In this document: piece after piece, positions 42,705 through 56,161 of the stretch
How the letters are laid out: each line of letters opens with the position of its first letter
Numbering within the stretch: the first letter of the stretch is position 1
Source of the DNA: Turnera subulata
Taxonomy: Eukaryota; Streptophyta; Magnoliopsida; Malpighiales; Passifloraceae
Assembly: GCA_028386065.3 (NCBI GenBank)
Contig: JAKUCV010005489.1
Coordinates: forward strand, 21,443 to 85,442
Reading direction: 5' to 3'
Length of the DNA stretch: 64,000 nt
Notes under the pieces: generated by a model
Database searches by the model: none
What the model was told of the DNA's origin: nothing
The model's input: only the letters and a program-made list of their open reading frames with translations
Translations under genes and position numbers: made by a program

Positions 42705-45700
42705 TTAAAATTCCAGATACTTAATTTCATGATCCATGCCACTAACATCCAAAGGTAGTGCTTGGTGAGGTGACATCCGCGGGGTGCAAGCAATACTTTT
42801 TATAATACATGAGTGAAGGTCGAATTCTGCTTTCAGTTTCTGGCAGCACACTTCAATCCACTTCTCAGCAACACTAGTAGCTACACTATCTTGGTTATCC
42901 CTTTCGTGCTCTTCAACTGCGGGTCTAATTTCATTGTACAAGGATTCAAGCTGAGAGGCCGCATCATTCTTCATTTCCTGCTCAGTAATTCCATTTTCAA
43001 ACAAGTAGAAGATAGACTGTCATTCATCTGAACGCAGGGATACAGGGACCAAAAAAGGAGAACAAGAGAAAAAAAAAAAAAAAAGGAGCTGGTCACAATG
43101 ATTCTCTCTAGTGCTCTACTAACAACGACAATAGCTCTAGCCAAACACAAGATGTTAACAGCAGGACACACTGTCAATGTCAGCCGTCAACAAGGTGAAC
43201 TTAGATCATCAACTAACTAAGAGTATATTGACTACAGTTTTTAGATTTGGTCTTCGTTGATGCTCCCTGTCATCCTAGTCTGTATAACAGGTCATGCAGA
43301 AGACTCGGAAGATGCAATTTAAGAAAACTGTGGCATGCAAAAAGACAGTGGAAATCTGAACATTACTTGATAGAAAACATTTCTACATCTACCACTCCCA
43401 CAGTTAGCACCACGACACGGGATTGTCTCCAACTTAGCTCTCAACATGAGCAATAACTTGGAGACCAGTATTTATAGACATGGACAAGGCATCTGGATTC
43501 ATTTATCACCCATTTTTCTAATACAAACCAATGACCATAGTAAGATCAACTCAAAAATGAAAATCCAAATCAGATGGAGATATAACACTAATAAATCAAC
43601 AATCATAACAGCATATATAGAGCAGGGAATATATGTAACTCGGCTTGCACACCCAAATTCACACACAATCACAAAGTGGTCTTTAGTAGATACCTCATAC
43701 ATGAGAACTTCCTCTCGAGCTTCTTTCAGTGCTAGGAGCTTAGCAACATGCTTCGGATCAACCTCCTTCTGCATTATGTGTTTCAATTTCATACGTGAAA
43801 TATGTTTTGCTCGCTTCTTTTCTATAGGCCCTTGTCCAACCTGATAATTCTGGCATGTACTATTGCTTTGGATTTGAGATATCATTGCATTCTTTTGTGC
43901 AAATGACTGTGGAGAATACAATTGCATCTCTTCGTTTGCTTCAGATTTCACAGGATTCATAGTTACACCTTCCATAGAAACTGAAGTAAGTGGCTGGACA
44001 ATGAGAGCAGGTGACTCTAACTGAAGTTCAGATACCATGCCAAAATTCATGAATGTGGAATAGTCGAGATTCTTGTTGATATCATATTCAGAGTTGTAGG
44101 TATTCTCATTTTTTGGGATCTTGGAGGACGGCTCATCTTCTGCAGAATCATACAGTGGAATGTTTTCAACAGAGTACCTGTATCCAAAGACTTGCAGCGT
44201 AAGATACAAATAGGATAGAAACTGAAAGGCATATCGAGGTACCAGAGAAGAGTATCCAAGTTCATGTGCCATATCAATGAGCAGATCTTTCACAACAGCA
44301 TTAGCTACATGCATCATGCGCCTTCATTCTTTTCTTATCCATGCACTAAGCAAATTATTTCTGCACATCCAACTCCTAATGCTTTATAAACTCCCTTCCA
44401 TTCAGTTTAGTGTATGGATCCACATAACCACTAGTTCCAACACATGACACTGACTTTATATGATGTATGACTGTCACACTTAGTTATAGGAACCCAAGTT
44501 GGTTGTCTCTTTTAACATGGCAGGCATCTTTGAGTATGAGCTGAAATTTGGGACTCAATGTATTGCTGCTCAATGTAAAACCATTCTTTTGAGCCTACGA
44601 GGGATATTAAGAAATTCTGCATCTCCCAACCTGAAAACTATTATGTGCAGAAACTAATAAAATGAGGAATCCTATCCAAAGAGCCCACAAGACAAATGCT
44701 ACACAAAAATTAAAAGCCTTGTGACTGTTTTTCCCACTTGTTTTAGCTAAGTTCCTTGGCTTCTGACAAACATACATTTGTAGGAGAATGTTATGTACAG
44801 ATCTTAAATAATCCAACTAAACAGCTTGAGCTATAGAAAATCATACATGAGATATAACAGAAGAAGAATTTCATAAACCTGATATCAAAAATAATGTAAG
44901 TTTATTCTCAGGTTCAATTTTCACAATCTTCTTTAGCATTGATGGGCCCACATGCAAAAGGAATAAGGACAATGATGATAAGAATCTTCAGTCATCCAAT
45001 CCAAAAGCTTGAAGCTTATGAGTGGAGAGATTGACACATTAATCATACATGCATGTCCATTAGCAATGAATGTCGCAAGTCATTAAATTCACTATACGGA
45101 GAGCATATACCAACATTCATCCACATGACCCATATGGCTTAACAGGGTCCAGATTATAATGAAGAAAGCAAGCTGAAGCAAATGCGTAAACATTTGCATG
45201 TCAGACAAAGAGTGATTGTTAGTCTATAATAGTCAAAACTACCACCAGAGTCGCCAGAAAACCAAAAAGAAGGGAATTCCCTCCCTTCTTAGATCCAAAA
45301 ATAGTAATACTAATAACGAAGACTGCCAAGCTAAAACTCTATGAAAGAAGCCAAGTTGAGGATTAACTCCACATTCACCTAAGCTAGAGGTGAAAATCAG
45401 AAAATTAACTGGACAGGCGGTCAGAATATGCTGCTCCACAAACTACAAAAGGCCGGGTCAAATAGCATACAACAAACTATAAAGCTTTTGTCACCGGATT
45501 GGATTCATGCTTCATCTGCCAGGTTGAAAAGTACAAAAGCATGAAAAATTGGTAATTCCAAGCCGTAAGGATTGATACTTTATGTTTTGGGGGATGAATA
45601 AAGACCCCGTTCACATGTCAATGGAGGAAATAAAACTAACCATGAATTATTACAAAAGCTTTGGGGAGCAGAATGTAGCAGAATAGAGGAATGAGACATT

Positions 45701-48700
45701 ACCGGTCATCGTTATCTTCCCATAGGTAAGTATCCTCCTATTGAACAATATGAAGCAAAACTGATTGTCAGAACCATACCAGTACTGAGTGTCAGGAAAA
45801 GTGTGGAAGAGGTGAAATCCAATACATAACAAAAGAAAAGCTAGAAGCTACAGGAATATTTTGAAAGAGTTCATTCAAGATAACAGTATTGCACTGCCAA
45901 CACCTCTATTGAACTAAGAAGCCAAGAAAGCATTATCGTATGTATTTGAGGAATTATGTTGTGGACCATATAATCTTAGGTTTTAAATCTTCAAATGATA
46001 TAGAGGGTCAGAAAATATCAAACTTGTTACAGAACCACAAAGATAATAAGCACTTTACCTGGAAACCACGAGATTTTGCCCCCAAAAACTCAGAGCAGCT
46101 AGCTGCCCCGCAAAGGCAGCGAACTTTGGCACCACCATACCATTCAAAATTGTAATCATAAGCTAGCTCAGTTCCAATTGAAATATCATGCTTTGCAAAT
46201 ATTCCAACCCTAACCTCACCCAAAACGTTCCACTTTCTTGTCTCACAATTAGGCTGGCTAAATTTTTAAAACAAAAGTCAATCTCAAATCTGAATTGGAA
46301 CAAATATATAATCGAGAGGTCTGACAAAAGAAGCATAAATAAATGTTCAACAAGTTAGTGTTTTGATTTCGGATGCTCACCATGAATGATTAATAAACCT
46401 AGCAAGGCTTCCTTTTCTGGTAGCATCAATGGATTCAAAGGAATTGAGCGAAATGATGTATGCATCTCTGAGACCTGTATCAAACCGCTAGGAGAGATAA
46501 AACTTTTATTACAAAGCAATTTAAGCATACTTCTCATAATATTATATTTACCTTGCTGTTCATAGGCTTGGGATCTTCGCTTCGCTTCTTTCCATGATAT
46601 CACTTCCCCACAATACTCGATTATAAATTGTCCTGCCTGAAGTATTAGGAACAAGAAACTGAAATTACAGAAAGCCATGGATACCAAAATATTATGTATT
46701 CCATGATAACACAGTCAATAAAAATATTTGGAGTGATTGTGTTCTCTAAGATATAAACGATTCCACGGAAAACACTAAAATAGATTTTTTGAATAATTTA
46801 CCTAATTACAAAAAGCTTCCAGGCAAAAATTTAATATCTAATAATAAGAATATGGAACCAAAAATAACAGTCTGCTAATGGACATTCTATACAATTGCAA
46901 ATGCTCATCCACGCTAATTTATATAGCATCAGGAAGAAGACTCCATTCACAGCCTTCAGTTTTACAGAGCCTTGTATATCGAATAATCACATCAAAAAAT
47001 ACAAAACAAAAAACAACAGTCTGCTAATGGACATTCTATATAATCACAAATGCTCATCCACGTTACTTTTATATCAGCATCAGCGAGAAGACCCCATCCA
47101 CGGCCTTCAGTTTTACAGAGTCTTGTTTTAGCATACTCGCATCTCTGAAATCTCTGTTGACAAAATATATTGCAAAAGCAAAGAAAAAGAATTAGAAATT
47201 TGCTTCACTAATTAGAATGCTTTATGGTCCACTTCTCCTATTTCGTTTTTTAACAGATTGTATCTTAATTACATTATCCCACACAAAATACATTGCAAAA
47301 GCAAAGAAAAGAGTTAGAAATTTTCTACAATAATAAATGAAGAAGGTTTTACGGTTCACTTTTCCTATTTTGTTTTTTAGCAGATTGTGTCTTAATTACA
47401 TTATCCCACTAATCATGGGATTATGTCTAGGAAACATGTAGTATATATTCAGCTGTATTACTGGCAGAAATATACACCTTATTGAAATCTCAACATGTTC
47501 CAATTCTCACGTTGTCGAAGGAATAAGTATCAGATGGTACCCTGATAAATCTAATAACTCCAGCTGACAATTTGAGTTAGAGGCCCACAGTTTTATAAGA
47601 AATATTAAAATCATCCCAGAAAAAATGTCATCTTCATGATGCATTACTACTTTCCTGATGTTTAAATTTCACACCTGAATTTGCTCTCTGTTGTCTGATC
47701 TCAGAAGTTGGCATGAAACTAAATGAGCGGAGTTCATCAAAACTCCCATATTATGTGGTATTCTTCTAAACCTAGAAGTACCTAGAACTAGTTTTCTCCC
47801 TGATGGGACAAAATGTCAAGTCAAAGAAAAGTCACAAAAGAAACCTCTTGAAAAGTGAGGCTTCGAGATCACAAGAAAAAACCAAGAAATCCATTCAAGA
47901 AACAAAGAAGCAAAGTGAATGACTGAGGGAACCATGATCATGCTTCTGTAGAAAAATATGCATTGATCTAGAAACAATTCTTTCCTAATTCTTAATTAAA
48001 TACTAGAAGCATGAAACAAAATTGAGAGCAAAATCACAAGAAAAGAAAATAGAAAATCCAACCACATTACATAATACAGTAAAGATCCATTCCCCATTCT
48101 TCCTGGTGCATCAATGCCAATGATTTGCCTCAAAATTGAACATTACTCATCCACACAGTCGGGAAAAAGAAAAAAGAAAATTACACCTATACACACAGAG
48201 TAATGCCTTTAAAGAGTGTCTGTGAACAAAGTAATGAATGAAAATGCCAGTCTATAGAATCTCAGGGTGATGTTAACCTGGTTTTTGCAATGGACACCAC
48301 ACGGGCAATATCCAGGAGTGCACTCTGTGCTAGTTAACACATTCAAGCACCGCTCTCCACATGCACTATCAGGATCATTGACATTAAAATTGCATTCGCA
48401 GATAGCAATATCCTCTTCCTTCTGCATCTTATGCCTAGGAGAACAACCAAAATTTCAGCAAGAATATGACTGATAGCTACAGTTTTATGATAACATACAG
48501 AACAGCGGTCCTCATAGTTGACAACATGGCTACTGAAAACAATTAAAGAAAGAAAAACCGCAGAAGACACACTCCACGCATGGAGGAACAGCTTGCAAGT
48601 TGCAGCTTTTATGTAGGAAGCAAAGTTACATACTCAACTCTGCTTATCATAAGAGTAGAAAACAAGGGTTGATATGCTAGAGAGGAGCATTCATACTTTG

Positions 48701-50373
48701 GAAATCATTTTGCAAAGAAAGAACTAGGCACCGGCTTACACGGATTAAAACAAAGCAGTAAGAGCATTCAGTATCCAGGGATCATTTCACAAGCAAAGAA
48801 AATAGATTAAAGATGCTAATCTATAGTAGCAGAAAAAGTAAACTTGGAGGGGTATTTTGTTCATTTCAAATACTAGAAAGTCAGGAAAGCATAGAATATT
48901 TCTTCAAAGATTTTATTCTTAAAAAATTGGAGGATACCCTATTTCATTCCCACAGATTAAAAATGAAAGTGAAGAACTTGATAAAGCTGAACTCAATCGA
49001 CTGAAATTTTGAGGTAAACAACTTTTTGTGTTAAAAAAGTGAGGGAGAGAGGTCATACTTTCGGTAGGAAAAATCGTTTTGCTCAATATGTTCATATTGT
49101 GGCAACCCCTCCATCCAATGATCCTGTAAATAAAGCAATCCATTCAGCTATATAACCAATTATAATTTATATCTTCACAGCCAAAAAAATGATATATTAC
49201 CAATGAGAATTTCCATGATTTATTGGGAAACCAAATATAATGCAGCATTGAAATAATATCATATAGAGAATGTCATGTTACATAGGTCACCTTATAGTGC
49301 AATCATAACATTGAAGTCGCTAAGTTCAGTCTTGTATAATGCAGACTGCATGCATTTTCCAAAAGCTGATGGAACACATCAGATAACAAAAGATATATTT
49401 AGAAAAGCTCTTGCTACAAGCAAGAACCCGTAGAAAAAAAAAAAAAAGCCTGTTTCCTGCCCCATTCATGAGTGCCACATGCATATGAGCAACATTGTTA
49501 TGCATAGCACATGAGTAGTTATATCGTCGATTATACTAGAAATATAAGCAACACACACATGCAAATATTGGTATCCTTACATTCAACTGCTATTTTAGCG
49601 GCAGAACAACAGGTGATGGTAGTCTCATGCATAAACATCATACGCGCCCATGTTCAAAAAAAGCCGAGTTCAGAGTAAGCATTCATGCCAGTGACTTTCA
49701 GCTTTTTTCCAGTGGCAATCAATCATACCAAACACTTTGCACCAAAAATCTACAATTATAAAATCCTCACTCAGAAATGTTACGGGGTGGTTAAGGATCG
49801 GTGCATGAGACACATCCCCAAGCACAACAGTCCTAAGTCTTAAGAGCCTTCTAATGTTTTAGGTATCGCGGGAATTTGCAAGAAATGATGCTCACGCAAC
49901 TCCTCAGAAAGAGGAATCAATCCTATAACAGAAAGACCCCGCCAATTTTGGGTATCACTTCCACTAAAGTTTCTACCTCTAAACGTAAGCAAAAGATTTA
50001 AGTCTGCGAACAAGGAAAGATATATGTACGCTCATAAACTAAGCCCTTCTCAAGCGTAACCATGAATCCCTAATAAATACTAAATTAGGTTCAAATGCCG
50101 AACACAGCGATTTATATTCCTTTCTAAAATCCCAGAAAAAAAGAAAAAGAAAAAGGGACGATATTGCAAAAGAGCATAGCCAGTAAGACTGTAGATACTG
50201 CTCGGAGAAAGTAAAAGAAGAACCGAATTCAAAGAAAGCCACCAATTTTACAACTCAGTAAGGGCAAAAATCGAACAATTGTGGTTATTTTTTAAAGGGG
50301 GCTGAGAAGAACACAAGAAGCTTACATTAGTAGGTGCAGCCCAGTTTGCATACATGTTGTGGTTGTGCGCCAT
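42705..50373 (-). CDS. ASHH1: SET-domain histone-lysine methyltransferase, ASHH1/SDG26 type
   Basis: A nuclear H3-lysine methyltransferase (H3K36/K4 class in Arabidopsis, acting in flowering-time control). Ten coding exons on the minus strand: 50373-50326, 49123-49059, 48434-48278, 47153-47067, 46636-46552, 46474-46381, 46257-46059, 45737-45703, 44177-43694 and 42977-42705. They join in frame to 508 residues (Arabidopsis ASHH1 is about 490). The AWS cysteine cluster (about 47-90, CECNFN...CPCGVHCKNQ) precedes the SET domain (about 91-219). SET keeps GRGWGL, YCGEV, NHSC (176-179) and ELAYDY. The post-SET CLCG...C (226-233) completes the zinc site with Cys179. The C-terminal tail has a conserved helical IRPAVEEHERDNQDSVATSV stretch. 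The 37-residue N-terminal part is encoded by two small exons. No defects are seen in the SAM or zinc ligands. Confidence 0.93.
46860..47135 (-). repeat. Tandem duplication containing ASHH1 exon 4 and a dead copy of it
   Basis: The block around true exon 4 (47153-47067) and its downstream intron, about 47010-47135, recurs at about 46860-46980, offset about 150 bases. The second copy keeps GCCTTCAGTTTTACAGAG (46951) but has lost the exon's first third and its acceptor. It reads a stop soon after, so it is a pseudo-exon inside intron 4. Confidence 0.85.
47160..47410 (-). repeat. Tandem repeat of about 122 bp in ASHH1 intron 3
   Basis: Two diverged copies, 47162-47284 and 47285-47410, share AAAATA(T/C)ATTGCAAAAGCAAAG, CCTATTT(C/T)GTTTTTTA(A/G)CAGATTGT and CTTAATTACATTATCCCAC. 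With the neighbouring exon duplication this marks a locally unstable intron. Confidence 0.8.
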
Positions 50374-50640
50374 CAATCAATCAATCAAAGGAGGATTGAT
50401 ATTACAAATTCAATTCCGCCAACTGAGAGAACTCAAAAGAGTTGAAATTTAGTTGAAAGAGGAGAAGTGTTTGTTGTGTGTTAAGTCGAGTCACACAGAA
50501 TAATAGAATGGGAGGAACGAGAGAGAGAGAGAGAGAGAGTATAAAGAGACTCGAGTATTTGCTTTTGCTTTTGCTTTTGCTTTGCTGGGGGGGAATTTTG
50601 CCACTAGTGAATGGGCTTTGATTGTAAGAATATTTTTATT
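50374..50640 (-). promoter_or_regulatory. Presumed ASHH1 promoter/leader with a GA repeat
   Basis: A (GA)n run at about 50519-50539 (CT-rich on the coding strand) lies about 150 bp upstream of the start codon, followed outward by three TTGCTTTTGC-like repeats (50558-50582). This resembles the CT-rich leader of the kinase gene at 20730-20956. Confidence 0.4.
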
Positions 50641-50899
50641 AAATGAGAACAAGTTTTGGGGAGCCTGGCTGGCTACTATAACCGAAATCCAATATCAAAA
50701 TGTACAACCGGAGCGTACTTGATTTGATTAAATTGTAAGATATTATTAATGTTGATCGGCGATAATTCGGTTTCAATTTTTTTTTTGGGTTGTGGATTTA
50801 TGTGCATCAAGTAAATAAAAGCTCTTACAGTCAATAATCCATGGTTATGTACTGTACTGTACTGGTTGGTGGTATATATGGTTGAAATAGAAAATAAGG

Positions 50900-51262
50900 T
50901 CCGCACTTCGGCAATTGGGACAACAGAGAAATGAGTCTTGGCTAATGTCCAGGGATTTTAATGAAATTTTATACAGACAAGAGGAGAAGATAGGTGGTAA
51001 TGCTCCAGCATTTCAACTCGTACAGAATTTTCATGTAGTATTAGAGGAGCTAGAATTAGAAGACCTAGGATTTGAAGGCACACAAATTTACTTAGGTTTA
51101 GATGCCCGACGGAGAAGTATGTATGGATGCACCAGCGCCTTGACAAATTCTCAGCTAATGGGACAATGGAAAACTCAATTCTTTGAATTCATTGTAAAGC
51201 ATCTTACAAGGATGCGATCATATCACCATCCTCTGCTCATTTCGTCCAAAGCCCAAATATTT
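50900..51262 (+). pseudogene. LINE ORF2 endonuclease fragment
   Basis: The frame reads SWLMSRDFNEILYRQEEK, LEELELEDLGFEG, ALTNSQ and VKHLTRMRSYHHPLLI. These are the ...GDFNEI, ...DLGF.G, ...RLDRALTN and ...SDHHPLL blocks of the APE endonuclease of plant LINEs, in order. Catalytic residues are altered (GDFN to RDFN, SDH to SYH). No reverse transcriptase follows, and AT-rich DNA resumes after about 51262. Confidence 0.85.
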
Positions 51263-52691
51263 TTTTTATCTTAATTAAAATATTCTTTAATAGGAAAAGA
51301 TTAAGAGGAATTTATGGAAATAAATGAAGAGGAAAAGTAGAATCTGAATTAATCTTTTTATATTAGGTAATGACATAATTAATTATAACTGTGTTGTTTT
51401 TTAAAAAATATTAAATCGGGTCTTTTTGATGCTAGAATTTACTTTAATTTAATTTTTTTAATTAGGTTATGGGTATAAAATTTGGATGAGTCAAAAGAGT
51501 TATATTTAGGAAAAAAATTCAGATGTGTCTTTGGATATGTGAAAGTTAATCTTTCACAAAAAAAAATAATTTAAGAGTAAAGATTATAATTTGAGTATTT
51601 TAATTTAAAAGTTCAAAAACATGTGTAGCAGGGCATTTTTGCAAATTTAAAATTTTCTAACCGGACCAATCGGGTGAAAGAAACAAGTCGTGTGGAGGTG
51701 GGTCGGTTTTGGGTTAAACCTTGACATGTGGGCCCCACAAGTTGACGTGGTGCTGGAAAATTTGCCACGTCAGCATTTTTCACCAGATTTTGGCCGGAGA
51801 GACCAAAATAGACCAAAAAGGGCGAACAGAAGGACGAAAAGAGGTCAAAATCCTATATAAGGATGAATTCCAACTTTGAAGACCAATACAGAGACCAAAA
51901 ACGCTTTAATCCAGGAATGAGTGGTAAACTTCAATTGTCAGACTTTTATCCATTTGAATCTTATCTTATTTACAATTCACTTGCTATTTACTTTACTGTT
52001 AATTACATTGTTCATCATCAAACATCAAAATCAATTTGTTTCAAACTTAACAAATTGAGTCTATTGATTATTTACTTTCACTTAAATCTTTATAGATACT
52101 GACCTTAAATGCTATTGCGATATGTACGCCTCCGTAACCAACACCAGAACATATTGGTTTTGAATCATACCTAGTACTAGAAGACCCAAAACTTTTGGAG
52201 GAGAGCAACTACTATGCATTAGAACCGGTTTACTATTAGTGTGGAGATCTCTTTATTTATTCACTTCAACAAATGATTTCTTTTTTGTCGAGAAAAAAAA
52301 AACACAATAAAGCTATAACTTCAACAAATGATTTACAAGATGACTAAAGCACACATGTCATGATACCAACAATAAAGCAAGCTATAACTTGACAAAAAAA
52401 GACAATAAAGCTACAAGCGGTCACAACTCACAATCATGTCTCTCTCTCTCTGTCCCTACGAGTGGATTGCAACAGACCTGGACCAATACAATTTGTAAAT
52501 TTTAACCCATTAATTATCTGCTCCCAAAAATAAGGAAAAGAACAAAAGCACAAGTCTACATAACATACCCCCCCAAACTCCAATACATACATTGCCAGTG
52601 ACGATCGACGAGACGACTCTGTTTGTTGATTGTGGAGGAAAAACAAAGAGAGAGGGAGAGCGAGGCCGGAGACACACTGACACACCAGAGA
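51263..52691. other. Intergenic DNA with an LTR-like stretch, upstream of the first WAT1 gene
   Basis: Around 51650-51860 a GC-richer block contains (T)GCCACGTCAGCATTTTTCAC and a TATA-like CCTATATAAGG at about 51851-51861, as in LTR promoters. I could not find a second LTR or terminal duplication. The last 250 bases, CT-rich near 52440, are the presumed promoter and leader of the transporter gene at 52692. Confidence 0.4.
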
Positions 52692-54839
52692 ATGTGGGTT
52701 TCAAAGGTAACAGCGGTTATGTTGGCCGTAGAGTTTTTGGAGGTGGGCATGAACACTGTCAACAAAGCAGCCATGAGGCAGGGCTTGAATGACTTCATTC
52801 TTGTTGTCTATTCTAACTTCCTCGCCATCTTCCTCCTGCTCTTTGCTTGCTTCATCTTCTACAGGTGTGTATAGTAAGCCTTTTTTACTAGTACCAACTT
52901 CACATGAGAATCCATTTAACCATCTCTTTCCACTCTGTTCTTAATTTTCACTCATCAACAGAAATAGAACTCTGCCTCCTCTTTCATGGCCCATCATCGG
53001 CAGAATATTTCTTCTTGGTCTCCTCAGGTAACATACACTCCTGCAAATTTGTTATTATAAGTTTCCAGCACTCATTGATTAATCATAATATGGGTTTACT
53101 CTCTCTTTCAGTTGTTCTGGCCAGGTTTTCACATATGTTGGGATATCTTATAGCTCTCCAACTCTGGCCTCGGCCATGATTGATCTAACCCCTGCCTTCA
53201 CTTTCCTGCTGGCCATCATGTCCAGGTTACTAGCTAGATTGAACCCCTTTTTTTTTATTATTTTGATTTATAATGATGCACTTCTGGAGGATTAATTAAT
53301 GGAGATCATACATAGTCCCCTACCTAGCCTCATTGTCATACTTTTTGATGATCAGGTGTTACATTACAAAGTTAGCTTCGCTTCTATCAGTATTACTTAA
53401 ATGTTTCATTCACAGGCAAAGTTGGTGAGAGATTCTAATCAATCAATTGTGTGCAATGTAGGATGGAAAAGATTGACTTGAGATTTGGAAGCAGCCAGGC
53501 TAAATCTATTGGCACCGTAGGGCTGATTGCAGGGGGATTAGTTGTGACTTTATACAAAGGCGTCCCTCTGATAATCAGTACTCCATCGAGTAATATTATG
53601 TCTGGGCGTGAGCTGCTGCTTCCTTTGCCTTTAACAAACTGGGCAATTGGAGGCTTTTTTCTTGCACTTCATAGTCTCATCCTAGCACTGATTTACATTA
53701 TAATGGTACATCTTAGTTACCATAAGTTACTACTACTCATTTTTATGTGCTCTCTGCCATAAAATGTTACCTGGGATTTGATCTTTGTCCCTATATTATA
53801 TTATTTTCAGACTTGGATCACAAGGGACTACCCTGCAGAGCTAGTGGTGACTCTGATTTCTAGCTTCTTCGTGACAATCCTATCAGCCCTCGTCTCTTTG
53901 GTTGCAGTAAAAGATCCAAATGATTGGAGGGTGAGCCCTAATATGGAGTTGATAGCTGTAATCTACTCGGTGAGCATAAACAAGACTGCTTTTGTTATGG
54001 TTTTTAGTAGTAGCTAGGTTCTCTTCCCTGCCATTGCTTCTTGTGAATACAATATTGACATTGTTTTTCTTTTTTTTTTTTTTGGGCAATCCAGGCGGTT
54101 TTTGCCATAACGCTTAGAACAACTTTCCATACATGGGCATGCCACAAGAAGGGACCGGTCTACACTGCCATGTTTAAACCTCTTGGAATGGTTATCGCAG
54201 CACTGATGGGTGTATCCTTTTTAGGGGATACTCTTTATCTTGGAAGGTACTACTATGCTCTTATCCGTCATTGAATAATCAATCTATAGTAAGCTTTTTA
54301 GTTATTGGATGGATAATCTACAGTCCGCACTTTAAATCCTGATTCGGAGCCAGTGATTACCTTTCAACTTAAGATATTATTGCAGATTAATCAGTATCAG
54401 AAATTTCTTTCTGCTTATAAACTGTTTTTACAGGATGATATTTGGTGACTTACTAAACAAAAAAATTGAACATATTTTCTTAATCTTCTCCAAATGGCTC
54501 ATACGTATGCTGTCTCCTTCTGTTTTGTGACTTGTCATATTAATTTCAATGTGTGATCCATCTGGTGGAATTAATATACTCTCTGATGCTAGATTACTTA
54601 CAAATATAAAATATAATGCTTATTTATAGTTTGTCTCGATCGAGGACTATAATATGGTTTCATTTCTTTCCTTATGCAGCGTGGTTGGAGCTGTTATTAT
54701 TGTCTTCGGGTTTTATGCGGTGATTTGGGGAAAGGCCAAAGAGGAGAAGATCATTCAAGGCAAAGAAGTTAGTAGTAACTTTGAGTCATCCTCGCCAAAG
54801 GCCCCCTTCCTGGAAAAGAAAAGCAATGAACATGTATAA
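52692..54839 (+). CDS. WAT1-related/UMAMIT transporter (EamA family), copy 1
   Basis: A ten-helix membrane transporter of the drug/metabolite superfamily. Plant members move amino acids or auxin-related compounds; the substrate here is unknown. Exons 52692-52864, 52962-53027, 53112-53225, 53462-53705, 53811-53969, 54095-54246 and 54680-54839 join in frame to 355 residues. The first EamA repeat covers about residues 8-145 (helix 1 with [11 protein letters not shown], then the [20 protein letters not shown] block typical of the family). The second covers about 180-325 ([20 protein letters not shown] and [10 protein letters not shown]). A short hydrophilic tail ends the protein. The start codon is set by the [11 protein letters not shown] helix; an upstream in-frame ATG at 52623 would add a hydrophilic, unlikely extension. 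The downstream copy has the same exon plan. Confidence 0.92.
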
Positions 54840-56161
54840 ATCTAGCTGAAGAATACATGATCTGATTCTAACTAATGATATTAGATCATATAGATGCAGG
54901 ATCATTGGCTGCTAGAAACATTTCTGAACTCTTATAAATATATGAATGCAAATTCGGTTTGTATGCCCATTTTGAAATTTTGTCTCAGCACAATTAAGTA
55001 GATAAACTGTGGGAACGAGATCACCATAAATAAGGAATGAATGCTGCTGAGAAGAAAGCAGAGCAGCTTTTTATTTTAACTTGTTGCAATTTGGATAAAA
55101 GGATCAAATCGGCAAAATAAATATGCAATCAACTAAGTGTTTTCTCATGTTCCCTCTGATCAGAATTCAGAAGAATTGTGACAGAAATATGATAAACACC
55201 GGTAACATTTCAAAGGGAACCACATTAAAAAGAAAATTACAAAAATTATTGAAGTGGTTTTAAAGAAAGATATAGTACTGAAGGCAACATTTCAAATTAA
55301 GCGTGGATTCCTGGAAGTTTCGACTCCAAAGGACAGAGTAAAATAATTCATATATATGTCTGAAGCAATGGCTGCTGAAAGATTTGGAGTACTGTTGGAT
55401 GATTATTGTGAAACCCATAAATCTTCACATCAAATTAGTTCTTTTGAGTTCCTTTTGGGTTTATAACACGTGCACTCTCTCTTTGGAAGTATTTGTAATC
55501 CTAGTTTCCAAGCAACCTCTCAGGATTCCTTCTCTGCAAACTTGAAAGCATGAAAACACAAAATTACTCACAAAAGACAGACAAGGGCATCCATGCAGAA
55601 GTTTCCTCCTTTGGCCTTTGTTTACGTACATGCGGTAAATAGCATGTACATACTATTCCAATACTTCACCTGTATTGATGTTTTTGGTTTTTGACAGCTA
55701 TGTTGGTGTATTTTGTTAGCCTGCATGGCTTAATCCAATGTGTCCAAAAAAAAATATAGGCTGGCTAAGGTATGCCACAGCTTGCATGAATTTTAGTAGG
55801 TCCAGAAAAAAAAAAGTGTCAAGTGAAATGACACATGTGTTGTCATTCGGAAGAACCTTCACTGGTACTATGTACTAGCTAGTAGTATTTTAATTTTGTG
55901 TACCGATTGAATAGAGATATGCACCTTCTTCAGCAACTGAGCACAACAGGGCATGACTCATGTAATCTACAAAAAAAGAAGAAGAAGAATGACAAACAAA
56001 ACAATAAGTGAAGTTCACATGTACGAAATGTATCATTAAATAGTAAGAGTGAGGTCACCCCATCTTGAGCTAGAAAATAATATAAGAAACAAATTGATCA
56101 TTTGTAATTAAGTTTGTTAAGAGTGAAAAGAGAGGTTTTTATATAGTTGTAGTAGGGTTAT
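54840..56161. other. Intergenic DNA between the two WAT1 genes
   Basis: Spacing is 1.3 kb. The first part is presumed 3' UTR of copy 1 and the last part is the promoter of copy 2. No other gene or repeat is recognised. Confidence 0.5.

Noticed and set aside
52623..52691. Upstream ATG as the start of WAT1 copy 1
   Set aside because: It would add a charged 23-residue extension before the first membrane helix, unlike the family. The ATG at 52692 gives the usual short N-terminus.
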